Origin: Owenweeksia sp.
GTDB lineage: Bacteria; Bacteroidota; Bacteroidia; Flavobacteriales; Schleiferiaceae
NCBI GenBank assembly: GCA_002695025.1
Contig: NZNV01000013.1
Location: forward strand, 1-64,000
Direction of reading: 5' to 3'
Length of the DNA: 64,000 bases
Below are positions 53,656 to 63,315 of the stretch, piece by piece; the first letter of the stretch is position 1, and the number at the start of each line of letters is the position of its first letter. The notes below the pieces were generated by a model, which worked only from the letters and a program-made list of their open reading frames with translations, was not told where the DNA came from and made no database searches. A program made the position numbers and the translations under genes.

Positions 53656-54820
53656 CGAATTATCTGCTTTTATCCAAACTAAGGAAGCCCAGGAATTTAT
53701 CCGTGAGAACCGCGATAAAGACCCTTTGCAGCTTATCCTCCAAAGTGCCCGGATTCCCTGGAAAAAGGAACTGGCTTCCCAGATTGCCTGGCGGCAGAAA
53801 CTGGCTCGCAAACTACCGGAATGGACCTCTCACCCCACCGTCTTATTCCCCGGAGGAGTAAGTACGGAGCAATCCAGTTCAGAAGCTACTGCCCGCTTAA
53901 AAGCGAGCCTTATCCAGGGAAGGGAACTACTGGACATTACCGGGGGGATGGGGGTGGATACTTTTTACCTTTCCGAAGGCTTTAAAAGTGCAACCTATGT
54001 GGAGCAACAGGAAGACCTGGCCCATATAACGGCTCATAATTTTCGTCAATTGGGCAAAACCCAGCTTGAAGTGCAGCAGGGAGATGGCCTGGATTTTTTA
54101 AAAGTCAGCTCCGCAGACGTGGTATACGCTGACCCTGCCCGCAGGGATGAGGATAACCGAAAAATGGTATCCCTGGATTCCTATGAGCCTAACCTTATCC
54201 CCCATCTGCATCTGCTTACCCTGAACCAACGTGTTACCTTTATAAAGACCAGCCCCATGCTGGATATTAGCCAGGCCTGCAGCCAATTAAAAAGCGTGGC
54301 AGAAGTCTGGGTGATCAGCTACCGCAATGAGTGCAAGGAAGTGATCTATAAGCTGCAAGGTGGTGCAGAGATACCGCTTATCAAAACCTACAACATACTC
54401 ACAGATGGGAGTATCAGCAACTTCAATTTTGAGATGGGATCCTCCGCCAGCGCAGAGTTTACCGATAAGCTATCCACTTACCTTTTTGAACCCAATGCCA
54501 GCATCCTGAAGGCGGGAGGTGCGGATGCCCTGGCACAACATTTTAAAGTAGCCAAACTCCACCCCAACAGTAATCTACTTACCCACTCCGAGCCACTACC
54601 TGATTTTCCTGGCAAGACCTTTACCATAAAACAGGAATTTAAGCCCTACGATCCATCCCTCAGAAAAGGTCGTTTCAACATCATTTCCCGGAATTATCCG
54701 GACAATGCCGAAAAAATAGGTAAATCCTTAAAGATCAAGCCCTCCGGCAACCAATATCTTATAGCCACACAAACCCTTAGCGGACGTTACGTGTTCATTA
54801 TTGCAGAGTGGGTACATTGA
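53645..54820 (+). CDS. Class I SAM-dependent methyltransferase with THUMP-like domain
   Basis: 391 aa from a TTG start inside the end of the permease gene. It has an N-terminal helical part (LSAFIQTKEAQEFIRENRDKDPLQLILQ), then a Rossmann methyltransferase with LLDITGGMGVDTFYLS (motif I, about 96-111), VQQGDGLDFL, and VVYADPARRDEDNRKM (motif IV, DPAR), and a C-terminal THUMP-like domain (about 300-391; KLHPNSNLLTHSEPLPDFPGKTF, IISRNYP). The architecture is common in Bacteroidota; RNA is the likely substrate because of the THUMP-like part, but the target is unknown. Confidence 0.87.
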   Translation: MTVSELSAFIQTKEAQEFIRENRDKDPLQLILQSARIPWKKELASQIAWRQKLARKLPEWTSHPTVLFPGGVSTEQSSSEATARLKASLIQGRELLDITGGMGVDTFYLSEGFKSATYVEQQEDLAHITAHNFRQLGKTQLEVQQGDGLDFLKVSSADVVYADPARRDEDNRKMVSLDSYEPNLIPHLHLLTLNQRVTFIKTSPMLDISQACSQLKSVAEVWVISYRNECKEVIYKLQGGAEIPLIKTYNILTDGSISNFNFEMGSSASAEFTDKLSTYLFEPNASILKAGGADALAQHFKVAKLHPNSNLLTHSEPLPDFPGKTFTIKQEFKPYDPSLRKGRFNIISRNYPDNAEKIGKSLKIKPSGNQYLIATQTLSGRYVFIIAEWVH

Positions 54821-54911
54821 TCAAAATCACGGGATCAGCCTTTAAATAATTCACTCCAAAACCAACCGGCCCAGTCTTATATTATTGATACCTTTAGGGG
54901 TTGGAATAGAA

Positions 54912-57900
54912 ATGAGGAACTTTGCCAGCATATTGCTTATCCTTACGGGGATCTCCTTATCCCTTTACGGGCAGGATTCTCATGCGCTTTTCATAAAGAA
55001 TGACGGGCAATGGTCTTCAGATTTCAACTATCGGCTACGCCTTAATTCCGGAGATGTTTTTTTTGAAGATAACGGCTATACCATCTCGCTCCATAATGCG
55101 GATGATTTTCACCATCACCACGATGAACCCGGCCCCAAATCCAAGCAGGAGGAATTACTGAAAAGGCACGTTGTTAAGGTGAAATTCCTGTACGCCAATC
55201 CTTTTCCACAAATACAAGGGGCCGCAAAACGTTCGTTCTACCACAATTACCTTCTGGGCAATGATCCTTCACAGTGGCGGGCATCCGTTCCTGTGTACCA
55301 GCAGCTCAATTACCTGGACCTCTACCCGGGGGTAAATGTTCGATTCCGGGGAAAAGGCGGTAATCTCAAATACGATTTTCACCTGGCCCCCCACGCAGAC
55401 CCCCGGCTATTACAAATGCAGTACCAGGGTGCGGATATGCTTTCCATCAACAAAGGCCACCTTTTGATCCAGACCAGCCTGGGCACACTGCAGGAGTTTA
55501 TTCCCGAGGCTTACCAGGTGATCAAGGGACAAAAAATAAACATCCCCTGCTCCTACACCCTCGTCAACCATATTGTTAAATTCAAGCTGGGCCCGTACAA
55601 TCCCGAACATGAACTTATCATTGATCCTGAACTTGTGTTTTCTTCCTTTTCCGGAAGTTCAATAGACAACTGGGGTTTTACCGCCACTTTTGACCACGAG
55701 GGTAATTTGTATGCCGGTGGTATTACCTTCGGTTTGGGTTACCCTACTTCCCCCGGTGCTTATCAAGAGATATACAAAGGCGGGGATGTGGATATGTCCA
55801 TCAGTAAATTTTCAGCCCTGGGCGATACGCTCCTGTACTCCACTTATGTGGGTGGTACCGATAACGATGTACCCCACAGCCTGGTGGTAGACGATGATAA
55901 TCAGCTTTTTATACTCGGCAACACCGGATCATCCAATTATCCGGTAAGCGGGCAGGCACTTCAGGCAAACTTTAACGGGGGGCCACCACTGGCCCTGCGC
56001 TTCATGCGTTTCAACCACGGATCGGATATTGTGGTTACCAAACTAAGCGCGGATGGAACAAAGGTTATGGCCTCCACCTTTTTAGGAGGTACCGAAAATG
56101 ACGGGCTGAATACCGGCATCTTCCAGAATTACGGGGACAACTGCCGTGGAGAGATCATTTATGCGGATAATAAAGTCTACCTGATCTCCAATACCCGGTC
56201 CAACCATATACCTCTTCCCAATGCCTTAAATGATTCCATACAGGGCGACCAGGATGCCCTGGTGGTTTGTCTTCAGAACGATCTTTCCTCTATAGTATGG
56301 GGAACTTATTTTGGAGGCCTTGGAGATGATGCCGGATACAGTATCAAACCAGATCAGGGTAACAAAGTGGTGATTGGTGGTGCTACCCGCAGTAACGACA
56401 TTGATATCAGCCCACAGGCACATACTCCAAATGCCCAGGGCAGCATTGACGGTTACCTGGCCGTTTTTAACCGCCTTAACGGTAACCTTACGGCTTCCAC
56501 CTATGTGGGAACCTCCGACCAGGATCAGGCATTCCTTATTGATATTGACAAGTTCAATAATTTGTACGTGCTAGGCCAGACAGAAGGCCAGATGACCATG
56601 AGTGCAGGGATATACGGCACTCCCAATTCCCGGCAATTCATCAAGAAGTTTGATATGAATTTAGCCACTGAAATATGGTCTACTACCATAGGCAGCGGGC
56701 AAGCGAAGGACGACCTTGTACCCACCGCCTTCCTGGTAGATGAATGCTTTAATATTTACCTGAGCGGCTGGAATGGCCAATCCAACGTGCTCACCAATGG
56801 TGGGCCACCCCAGGGTAACACCCTGAATCTCCCGCTTACCAGTGATGCGCTCCAGTCATCAACCGATGGCAGTGATTTTTACTTTATGGTATTGGAGCGT
56901 GATGCCAAAAGCCTGGCATACGCCACTTATTTTGGCGGAACTTCCAATGAGCATGTAGATGGTGGTACCAGCCGTTTTGACCCCCATGGCACTATATACC
57001 AGGCGGTATGTGCTGGTTGCAGCCTGGAGAGCTTTCCCGTTACCCCGGGCGTGGTTTCTGAAACCAATAACAGTAATAACTGCAACCTGGGGGCTATCAA
57101 GCTGGATTTTGAAGCTACCGTAAGGGCTAAACCCGAGATTGATTTTATGAACGATACAGATACCATTTGCGATACTCTTTTTGTTCAACTGAGCAATAAA
57201 AGTATCAACGCACAGGTGTTCGAATGGGATTTCGGGAACGGTCTTACCTCATCAGAGGAAGAACCCACCACCTTTTATGATAATTTCGGGACTTATACCA
57301 TACGCCTGATAGCTACCGATACTATTTGTGATATTGCGGACACCAACTTTATAGAGGTTGTTCACGACACCGGCATTTTCCTTGAATCAGGCTTCACCAG
57401 CGAGTACATCGGTTGCGATTCCGAGTTCAGGGCTCTGTTCACCAATACCTCTACAGGCTCACAGGCCTACCAATGGGATTTCGGGGACGGTGACTTTTCC
57501 CAGGAAACTGAACCCGAACACCTCTTCCAGGACACCGGGCTGTACATTGTATCACTTACCGCTATCAATGTAAAGTGCAACAAATCCGAAACTTTTGTGG
57601 ACACCCTCGTTTTCCAGGATACCAGCTCCATACCTGATCCCCTGGTGGAAGTTTCCCTCTGCGGAGATGGTTCGGTAGATATTGCCCTTGATAATGACCG
57701 TAGGCGTTACCGGTATAGCTGGGATTTCGGAAATGGTGTAACGGAAGAAAAACGCTACCCCTCTTACCGGTACCAGGAGCCCGGAGTATATACGGTTTCC
57801 GTAGACATTAACGATACAGTTTGCAACAAGACCTACACGGTGGATTTCCCAATCGTAATACAAGAAATCGTTACCGAAGTATTTATCCCTAACGCTTTCT

Positions 57901-58136
57901 CTCCCAACGGGGACGGCATCAATGAATCGCTCGAAGTATTTGGGAACCGCTGCGATGGCTCCAGTGAAATACACATTTTCAACCGTTGGGGCGAGGAGGT
58001 TTTCTTTTCAGACAAGCCTTTTGAAGAGTTCTGGGACGCTACCTACAAGGATGAGCCAGCTCCTATAGGTATATACACCTACCACCTCCGGAACGGCAAG
58101 GAAAATTACCGGGGCTCCATAACCCTCTTCCGTTAA
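54912..58136 (+). CDS. SBBP/PKD-repeat T9SS cargo with type B (CHU_C) C-terminus
   Basis: 1074 aa from the ATG at 54912, chosen because it starts a good signal peptide (MRNFASILLILTGISLSLYGQ). Residues about 22-235 form the N-terminal domain usual in SBBP-repeat proteins (FIKNDGQWSSDFNYRLRL, YHNYLLGNDPSQWRASVPVYQQLNYLDLYPGV). A propeller of SBBP-like repeats follows (about 240-720; YSTYVGGTDNDVPHSLVVDD and similar), then three PKD domains (WDFGNG/WDFGDG) and a C-terminal VFIPNAFSPNGDGINE ... FNRWGEEVFF ... WDATYKDEPAPIGIYTYHL, which is CHU_C type B. No PorP/SprF gene adjoins it. Confidence 0.92.
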   Translation: MRNFASILLILTGISLSLYGQDSHALFIKNDGQWSSDFNYRLRLNSGDVFFEDNGYTISLHNADDFHHHHDEPGPKSKQEELLKRHVVKVKFLYANPFPQIQGAAKRSFYHNYLLGNDPSQWRASVPVYQQLNYLDLYPGVNVRFRGKGGNLKYDFHLAPHADPRLLQMQYQGADMLSINKGHLLIQTSLGTLQEFIPEAYQVIKGQKINIPCSYTLVNHIVKFKLGPYNPEHELIIDPELVFSSFSGSSIDNWGFTATFDHEGNLYAGGITFGLGYPTSPGAYQEIYKGGDVDMSISKFSALGDTLLYSTYVGGTDNDVPHSLVVDDDNQLFILGNTGSSNYPVSGQALQANFNGGPPLALRFMRFNHGSDIVVTKLSADGTKVMASTFLGGTENDGLNTGIFQNYGDNCRGEIIYADNKVYLISNTRSNHIPLPNALNDSIQGDQDALVVCLQNDLSSIVWGTYFGGLGDDAGYSIKPDQGNKVVIGGATRSNDIDISPQAHTPNAQGSIDGYLAVFNRLNGNLTASTYVGTSDQDQAFLIDIDKFNNLYVLGQTEGQMTMSAGIYGTPNSRQFIKKFDMNLATEIWSTTIGSGQAKDDLVPTAFLVDECFNIYLSGWNGQSNVLTNGGPPQGNTLNLPLTSDALQSSTDGSDFYFMVLERDAKSLAYATYFGGTSNEHVDGGTSRFDPHGTIYQAVCAGCSLESFPVTPGVVSETNNSNNCNLGAIKLDFEATVRAKPEIDFMNDTDTICDTLFVQLSNKSINAQVFEWDFGNGLTSSEEEPTTFYDNFGTYTIRLIATDTICDIADTNFIEVVHDTGIFLESGFTSEYIGCDSEFRALFTNTSTGSQAYQWDFGDGDFSQETEPEHLFQDTGLYIVSLTAINVKCNKSETFVDTLVFQDTSSIPDPLVEVSLCGDGSVDIALDNDRRRYRYSWDFGNGVTEEKRYPSYRYQEPGVYTVSVDINDTVCNKTYTVDFPIVIQEIVTEVFIPNAFSPNGDGINESLEVFGNRCDGSSEIHIFNRWGEEVFFSDKPFEEFWDATYKDEPAPIGIYTYHLRNGKENYRGSITLFR

Positions 58137-59644
58137 TAAATCAGCTCGGGGTCTATATCAATACCGGCAATAAATGCGCGGGCTTTAGCCATATCTGTGG
58201 CAATGATCCTGTCCCGCTCTATAAAGTCCACCTCACTCCTGAAGCTTTCGAGGAAAGACTGCAGGAACGGTGAAGTATGGTCCTTGCGGAAAAACAAAGC
58301 CTGTGAAGCACAAATAAGTTCCACCGCCAATACCTTTTCCAGGTTATCCACCACTTTCCAGGCTTTGGTAGCTGCGTTGGCGCCCATACTCACATGATCC
58401 TCCTGCCCATTGGAAGAAACTATGGAATCCACGGAGGCCGGGGTACATAACTGCTTATTCTGACTTACAATGGAAGCCGCGGTATACTGGGCTATCATTA
58501 AGCCGCTGTTGAGACCGGGAGCTGCCACCAGGAAAGGAGGCAGTTCGCGTTGCCCGCTCACCAACAGGTAGGTTCTTCTTTCGGATATATTGGCCAGTTC
58601 AGCCGTAGCAATGGCCATTTGATCCAGCGCCAGCGCCAGGGTTTGCCCGTGGAAATTACCACCCGAAATAATGAGATCATCATCCGGGAAAATGGTTGGA
58701 TTGTCTGTTACGGAATTGATCTCACGGGTAAACACCCTTTCCACATAATCCAGGGCATCTTTACTGGCTCCGTGTACCTGTGGCATGCAACGGAAAGAAT
58801 AGGGGTCCTGTACGTGGGATTTGGCTCTTTTGATCAGTTCACTGTCTTCCAGGAATTCCCGCACACGAGCTGCCGTTTTTAACTGTCCATTGTGGGCCCT
58901 TACCAGATGAATCAGTTCGTTAAAAGGCTCCGGCCGGCCGTCATAGGCCTCCAGGGATAAGGTGCCGATAAGATCGGCCAGGTAGGAAAGCTTGCGCAGG
59001 CGTATCAGAGCCATCGTGCCATAGGCCGCCATAAACTGGGTACCATTGAGCATGGCCAGGCCCTCTTTGGACTGCAGGGTAACCGGCTCAATTCCTACCG
59101 ATTTCAATACTTCAGCGGCTTCTTTTAGTTTGCCTTTATACACTACCTCTCCTTCTCCCATCAGGGGCAGGGTAAGATGGGCCAGTGGAGCCAGGTCTCC
59201 GGAAGCTCCCAGCGAACCTTGTTCATAAACCACCGGTAGTACACCCTGTCTGTAAAAATCGAGCAGGCCCTCCACAAGCCTGGTGCGTACCCCCGAGTGA
59301 CCATAGGATAAGGAGCGGGCTTTCAGCAGCAACATCATCCGAACCACCTCAGCGGGAACTTGCTCACCCGCACCGCAGGCATGGGAACGCACCAGGTTTT
59401 CCTGCAGTGCTTCCAGGTCATGGCCTTCAATGCTAATGTTGTACAGCGATCCGAAACCGGTATTGATGCCGTAAATGGGATTTTTTTCCCGGGCCACCTT
59501 TTCATTGAGGTAGTCGCGGCACTTTTGGATCCGGGCGGCTGATTCCTCTGACAATCCTATTGCTTGTCCGGATTCAAACCATTCAGCCAGTTCACGGAGG
59601 CTGATCTCACGGGGGCTGATCTCGTAATGTTTAGTGTCGGCCAT
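58133..59644 (-). CDS. hutH: Histidine ammonia-lyase
   Basis: 503 aa from the ATG at 59644; the open frame reaches a TTG at 59686 inside hisS, but the ATG gives the normal family length. The Ala-Ser-Gly triad that forms the MIO cofactor is in GSLGASGDLAPLAHL (about 146-148). Further signatures are YGINTGFGSL, NLVRSHACGAGE, TDNPTIF, SGGNFHGQTLALALD and NGQEDHVSMGANAA. It deaminates histidine to urocanate. hutU, hutI and hutG are not in the window. It overlaps the 3' end of hisS by 14 bp, so the two are co-expressed. The stop codon shares TTAA with the convergent cargo gene. Confidence 0.94.
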   Translation of the reverse strand: MADTKHYEISPREISLRELAEWFESGQAIGLSEESAARIQKCRDYLNEKVAREKNPIYGINTGFGSLYNISIEGHDLEALQENLVRSHACGAGEQVPAEVVRMMLLLKARSLSYGHSGVRTRLVEGLLDFYRQGVLPVVYEQGSLGASGDLAPLAHLTLPLMGEGEVVYKGKLKEAAEVLKSVGIEPVTLQSKEGLAMLNGTQFMAAYGTMALIRLRKLSYLADLIGTLSLEAYDGRPEPFNELIHLVRAHNGQLKTAARVREFLEDSELIKRAKSHVQDPYSFRCMPQVHGASKDALDYVERVFTREINSVTDNPTIFPDDDLIISGGNFHGQTLALALDQMAIATAELANISERRTYLLVSGQRELPPFLVAAPGLNSGLMIAQYTAASIVSQNKQLCTPASVDSIVSSNGQEDHVSMGANAATKAWKVVDNLEKVLAVELICASQALFFRKDHTSPFLQSFLESFRSEVDFIERDRIIATDMAKARAFIAGIDIDPELIY

Positions 59645-61019
59645 AATCTGAAGAAGCGTTTTCGGTGAAATGTTGAAGTAATTCAATACGGCTTAAGGAG
59701 TGCTGCTCACCGCTATGCATGTGTTTTACGGTAAACTGTCCGCTTTTCATTTCCTCACTGCCAATAAGCACTACATAGGGGATATTCTTTTTATTGGCAA
59801 AATCCATTTGTTTTCGCAGCTTACTGCTATCGGGATATACCTCAGCTTTTACCTGGAGATCGCGCAATTCATTAGCCAGCTTCAGGGAGAAAAGCCCTTC
59901 CTGATCACCAAAGTTAATGAATAGCACCTCGGTGCCCTCGGCCTCCACATCGGGAAACAAGCCCAGTTCTTCCATTACCAGGTAAATACGATCCAGACCA
60001 AAGGAGATACCGATACCGGAAAGACCCTTCATACCGAATATAGCGGTCAGATCATCGTAACGTCCGCCTCCGCCTACGGAACCCAGGTTTACATCCGGGG
60101 CCACCACCTCAAAGATGGCGCCTGTATAATAATCCAGGCCACGGGCCAGGGTAAGGTCAATCGCCAGGGGAGCTTCCGGATCACAATTCTCCAGCACAAA
60201 ACGCAGTTCCTCCACGCCTTTTTTACCGGTCTCTGAGCCGGAGATCATCTCTTCTACCGCCTTCAGGATCTCTTTGGCCGAACCTTTTAAGCCGGCAATA
60301 CGGCCAATGCCGTCCTGCACTTTCTGATCAAAACCTTTCTTCTCCAGTTCAGCTTTTACACCTTCCAGGCCTACTTTATCCAGCTTGTCCAGGGCCACGG
60401 TAAAATCGGTAAGGCGATCACTGATACCCAAAGTCTCGGCAATACCAGCCAGCACTTTACGGTTGTTGATCTTGATCTGCACCGGTACTTTCAGGCTGGC
60501 AAAAGCTTCCTGGTAAATGCGCACAAAATCCAGTTCCAGTAAAAGGGAATCGGAACCTACGGCATCAGCATCACATTGGTAAAACTCACGAAAACGTCCT
60601 TTCTGCGGACGATCAGCCCGCCAGACCGGTTGTATCTGGTACCGCTTAAAGGGAAAGTGAATATCGTTCTGATTTTGCACCACAAAACGGGCAAAAGGAA
60701 CGGTAAGGTCATACCGAAGTGCCATTTCTGATTTTTGAGGTAACCAAAAATCATATATCTCATCAAGTGCTACCTTTTTTTTGTCGGAAAGCTTATCCCG
60801 AAGAGATTTATTGCTTCTTATCTTATATATCAATTTGTCACCTTCCTCTCCATATTTACCAGTTAAGGTTTCCACATTCTCCATGGCCGGAGTTTCGATG
60901 GGCGCAAATCCGTACTTCTTAAAAACCTTTTTGAGGATGTCCAGGATGTATTCGCGCCTGAGCATGGTTTCAGGCAACATATCCCGGGTACCTTTAGGCA
61001 GCGATGGTTTTACCGACAT
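59631..61019 (-). CDS. hisS: Histidyl-tRNA synthetase
   Basis: 462 aa, class II synthetase. Motif 1 region is SLPKGTRDMLPETMLRREYIL, motif 2 is FKRYQIQPVWRADRPQKGRFREFYQCDADAVG, the histidine-A region is ARGLDYYTGAIFEV and motif 3 is GISFGLDRIYLVM. The C-terminal anticodon-binding domain covers about 370-455 (VLFINFGDQEGLFSLKLANELRDLQVKAEVYPD). It carries an extra charged stretch near 70-90. It is upstream of hutH and overlaps it. Confidence 0.97.
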   Translation of the reverse strand: MSVKPSLPKGTRDMLPETMLRREYILDILKKVFKKYGFAPIETPAMENVETLTGKYGEEGDKLIYKIRSNKSLRDKLSDKKKVALDEIYDFWLPQKSEMALRYDLTVPFARFVVQNQNDIHFPFKRYQIQPVWRADRPQKGRFREFYQCDADAVGSDSLLLELDFVRIYQEAFASLKVPVQIKINNRKVLAGIAETLGISDRLTDFTVALDKLDKVGLEGVKAELEKKGFDQKVQDGIGRIAGLKGSAKEILKAVEEMISGSETGKKGVEELRFVLENCDPEAPLAIDLTLARGLDYYTGAIFEVVAPDVNLGSVGGGGRYDDLTAIFGMKGLSGIGISFGLDRIYLVMEELGLFPDVEAEGTEVLFINFGDQEGLFSLKLANELRDLQVKAEVYPDSSKLRKQMDFANKKNIPYVVLIGSEEMKSGQFTVKHMHSGEQHSLSRIELLQHFTENASSDYGRH

Positions 61020-61090
61020 AGTGCAATTTTTGTAAGAGCCGGTAAAATTAGAGGAAATTGAGCGACTGCCAAGAATAAAAGCCGCGCTGT

Positions 61091-61279
61091 TTAGTCCACT
61101 TCGTCCGTATCTTTTCTACGCTTGAGCATACCGGTACCGGAGGTAAAGAAGATAATCCCCAGTATGGCCATAGCCCAGGCATTAATGGCAATCAGGTTTT
61201 GCCCAAAGATACCGATGAGCCCAAAGATGAGGCCGAGAGCCCCCACGATGAGCAGTACTAAACCGATTATTTTGATCAT
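61091..61279 (-). CDS. Small two-helix membrane protein
   Basis: 62 aa from the ATG at 61279 (the GTG at 61342 lies within the J-domain gene end and adds non-hydrophobic residues). Two transmembrane helices are obvious: IIGLVLLIVGALGLIFGLIGIF (about 3-24) and AWAMAILGIIFFTSGTGML (about 34-52), followed by a charged KRRKDTDEVD tail. I do not recognise a specific family; similar short proteins are often annotated as hypothetical. It lies 41 bp downstream of the J-domain gene and 71 bp upstream of hisS, on the same strand. Confidence 0.65.
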   Translation of the reverse strand: MIKIIGLVLLIVGALGLIFGLIGIFGQNLIAINAWAMAILGIIFFTSGTGMLKRRKDTDEVD

Positions 61280-61320
61280 ATCAGGTGTTTTTGAAGTAAC
61301 CTGACAGTATTTTAAAAAGT

Positions 61321-62244
61321 TCAGTCGGCCTCGCCACGGCACTGCTTTATAAGGCCCTGAAAGGTGTCACTATGGCTCATCAAATACCAACGTAAGCTGT
61401 TGTGCCCCAGGTTTTCCAGGAAAAAGCTATCGCGGTGCAACACCATACTTAAACCATTAAATTCATACTCCTGGAAGATGAGCAGAGTAAGGCAATCCGC
61501 CCTTAGCTTAAGGACTTCCGGTGAAATATCCGTTCCTTCTTCCCGCAGCCACTGTTGCAAGGCATTGGATACGGATAGCATATAACGGTTAAAGGTTTCA
61601 GCCGACATTTTTCGATAATTGAGGCGGTGAAAATCCGGGTTGCCCTCCTGGTAGATCAATTCAAACTCATCGCCTATTTCCAGGGGCAAACCTTCATCGG
61701 TAAGCATGGTAAATCCGTCACGGCTCACGTAATCACGTTCTTCACGCACCTCATCGTTCACCTCAAACTGGTAGAGCACCCGGTTCTGGCCCACCCCCAC
61801 TACGGTAGCAGTGGTGTACACCGGGGCATTGTCGATCATCAGGTCCTTATACCAGCCCCAACCCCAGCTTAAGGTAAAATACATAACCACCAGCCCTATC
61901 AGCAAATAAATAGCCTGGGTATACTGCCGTGCCTGTTCCTTTTCACGTTCCTTACGCAGCTTATACACACGCTCACGGTATTTGGCTTTGGCCTGCTGGC
62001 GGGCCCATTCTACCATTACTTCAGCGGCCTTGCGAAGATCTTCTTCACTGAACTTCTTTTTCTGGTACTCCCGGATCCCCATCAGGTATTCATAGGCCTC
62101 CAGCACCTCCAGAAACTTATCACGCGCCTCGGCTCCAGGGTTTACATCCGGGTGGTATTTCATAGCCAGCCTGCGGTACGCCTTTTTAATGGCATCTTTA
62201 TCCGCCCCGGGTTCCAGTCCTAATATTTGGTAATAGTGGTTCAT
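61321..62244 (-). CDS. J-domain membrane protein
   Basis: 307 aa from the ATG at 62244, which places the J domain at the N-terminus (the open frame extends 16 codons further up without similarity). The J domain (1-65: [36 protein letters not shown]) has the HPD tripeptide required to stimulate DnaK ATPase. A charged helix (about 75-115, rich in Arg/Lys/Glu) follows, one transmembrane segment at about 120-140 ([19 protein letters not shown]), and a beta-rich C-terminal region with no recognised domain. The zinc-finger and CTD of classical DnaJ are absent, so it is a specialised co-chaperone tethered to the membrane. Confidence 0.85.
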   Translation of the reverse strand: MNHYYQILGLEPGADKDAIKKAYRRLAMKYHPDVNPGAEARDKFLEVLEAYEYLMGIREYQKKKFSEEDLRKAAEVMVEWARQQAKAKYRERVYKLRKEREKEQARQYTQAIYLLIGLVVMYFTLSWGWGWYKDLMIDNAPVYTTATVVGVGQNRVLYQFEVNDEVREERDYVSRDGFTMLTDEGLPLEIGDEFELIYQEGNPDFHRLNYRKMSAETFNRYMLSVSNALQQWLREEGTDISPEVLKLRADCLTLLIFQEYEFNGLSMVLHRDSFFLENLGHNSLRWYLMSHSDTFQGLIKQCRGEAD

Positions 62245-62329
62245 GTAATAATGGCGAAAAATACAAAAGCCGTGGCTGTTTACGCAGAACATATAGGGCT
62301 GCCTTTTGTCTTTTCCTAAAACTAACGCT

Positions 62330-63244
62330 ATGGACTATGCTTCCATTTTACGGGAGATCGAAAAGGAGATCAATCTGAACCAGACACGGGGCCAGGTAGC
62401 CAGCTACATTCCTGAACTGGCCCGGATCAATCCCCAGAAATACGGTTTACACCTGGCCTGTATGAACGGTGACGATTTTCACCTGGGTGACCATACGGAG
62501 AAATTTTCCATACAAAGTATTTCCAAGGTCCTCAGCCTTTCCCTGGCCATGTCAAAATTAGGCGTGCGCCTGTGGCAAAGGGTGGATGTGGAGCCTTCCG
62601 GCAACCCCTTCAATTCCTTGATACAACTGGAACAGGAAGACGGCATTCCCCGTAACCCTCTGATCAACAGCGGAGCCATTGTTATTGCAGATATACTGGT
62701 GAGCATCCTGGACAACCCCAAAAAGGATTTCCTGGAGTTTGTGCGCCTGCTGGCGGGTAATGATGACATCCATTTTAACGAAGATGTAGCGCGGTCCGAG
62801 CAGGACCACGGCTACCGGAACTATGCCCTGGCCAATATGCTGAAGTCGTATGACAATCTACACAATGACGTAGAGGATGTGCTGGATTTTTATTTCCACC
62901 AGTGTAGCATTGAAATGAGCTGTGCGGAACTAGCACATACTTTTTTACTGTTTGCCAATGAAGGTGTAATCTGCCAATCCAAAAAGCGCATGCTTACCCG
63001 CCTGCAAACCAAACGGGTAAACTCACTGATGCAAACCTGCGGTTTTTATGACGAGGCGGGTGAATTTTCCTTCCTGGTGGGCCTACCCGGTAAAAGTGGT
63101 GTGGGTGGCGGCATTGTAGCAGTACATCCCGGGGAATATAGCGTAGCGGTGTGGAGCCCAAGACTGAATAAGAAAGGGAACTCCGTATTGGGGATGAAAA
63201 CCCTGGAGCTGCTTACCACCAAAACGGGAAAGTCTATTTTTTAG
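62330..63244 (+). CDS. glsA: Glutaminase
   Basis: 304 aa from the ATG at 62330, matching the usual GlsA length; the upstream TTG at 62306 is unlikely. It belongs to the serine-dependent beta-lactamase-like glutaminase family. The catalytic Ser-x-x-Lys is in [12 protein letters not shown], with [19 protein letters not shown] and [26 protein letters not shown] also diagnostic. It converts glutamine to glutamate and ammonia. It is divergent from the J-domain gene across 85 bp and followed, after 71 bp, by a symporter-family gene. With arginase and HutH it makes a third amino-acid-nitrogen-releasing enzyme in the window. Confidence 0.95.
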   Translation: MDYASILREIEKEINLNQTRGQVASYIPELARINPQKYGLHLACMNGDDFHLGDHTEKFSIQSISKVLSLSLAMSKLGVRLWQRVDVEPSGNPFNSLIQLEQEDGIPRNPLINSGAIVIADILVSILDNPKKDFLEFVRLLAGNDDIHFNEDVARSEQDHGYRNYALANMLKSYDNLHNDVEDVLDFYFHQCSIEMSCAELAHTFLLFANEGVICQSKKRMLTRLQTKRVNSLMQTCGFYDEAGEFSFLVGLPGKSGVGGGIVAVHPGEYSVAVWSPRLNKKGNSVLGMKTLELLTTKTGKSIF

Positions 63245-63315
63245 ATCAGGCAGTCAGCTATGTGGCCGTTCCGGGGCCGGAAAATAACTATATTCCGCGC
63301 TGCTTAAATTCAAGT

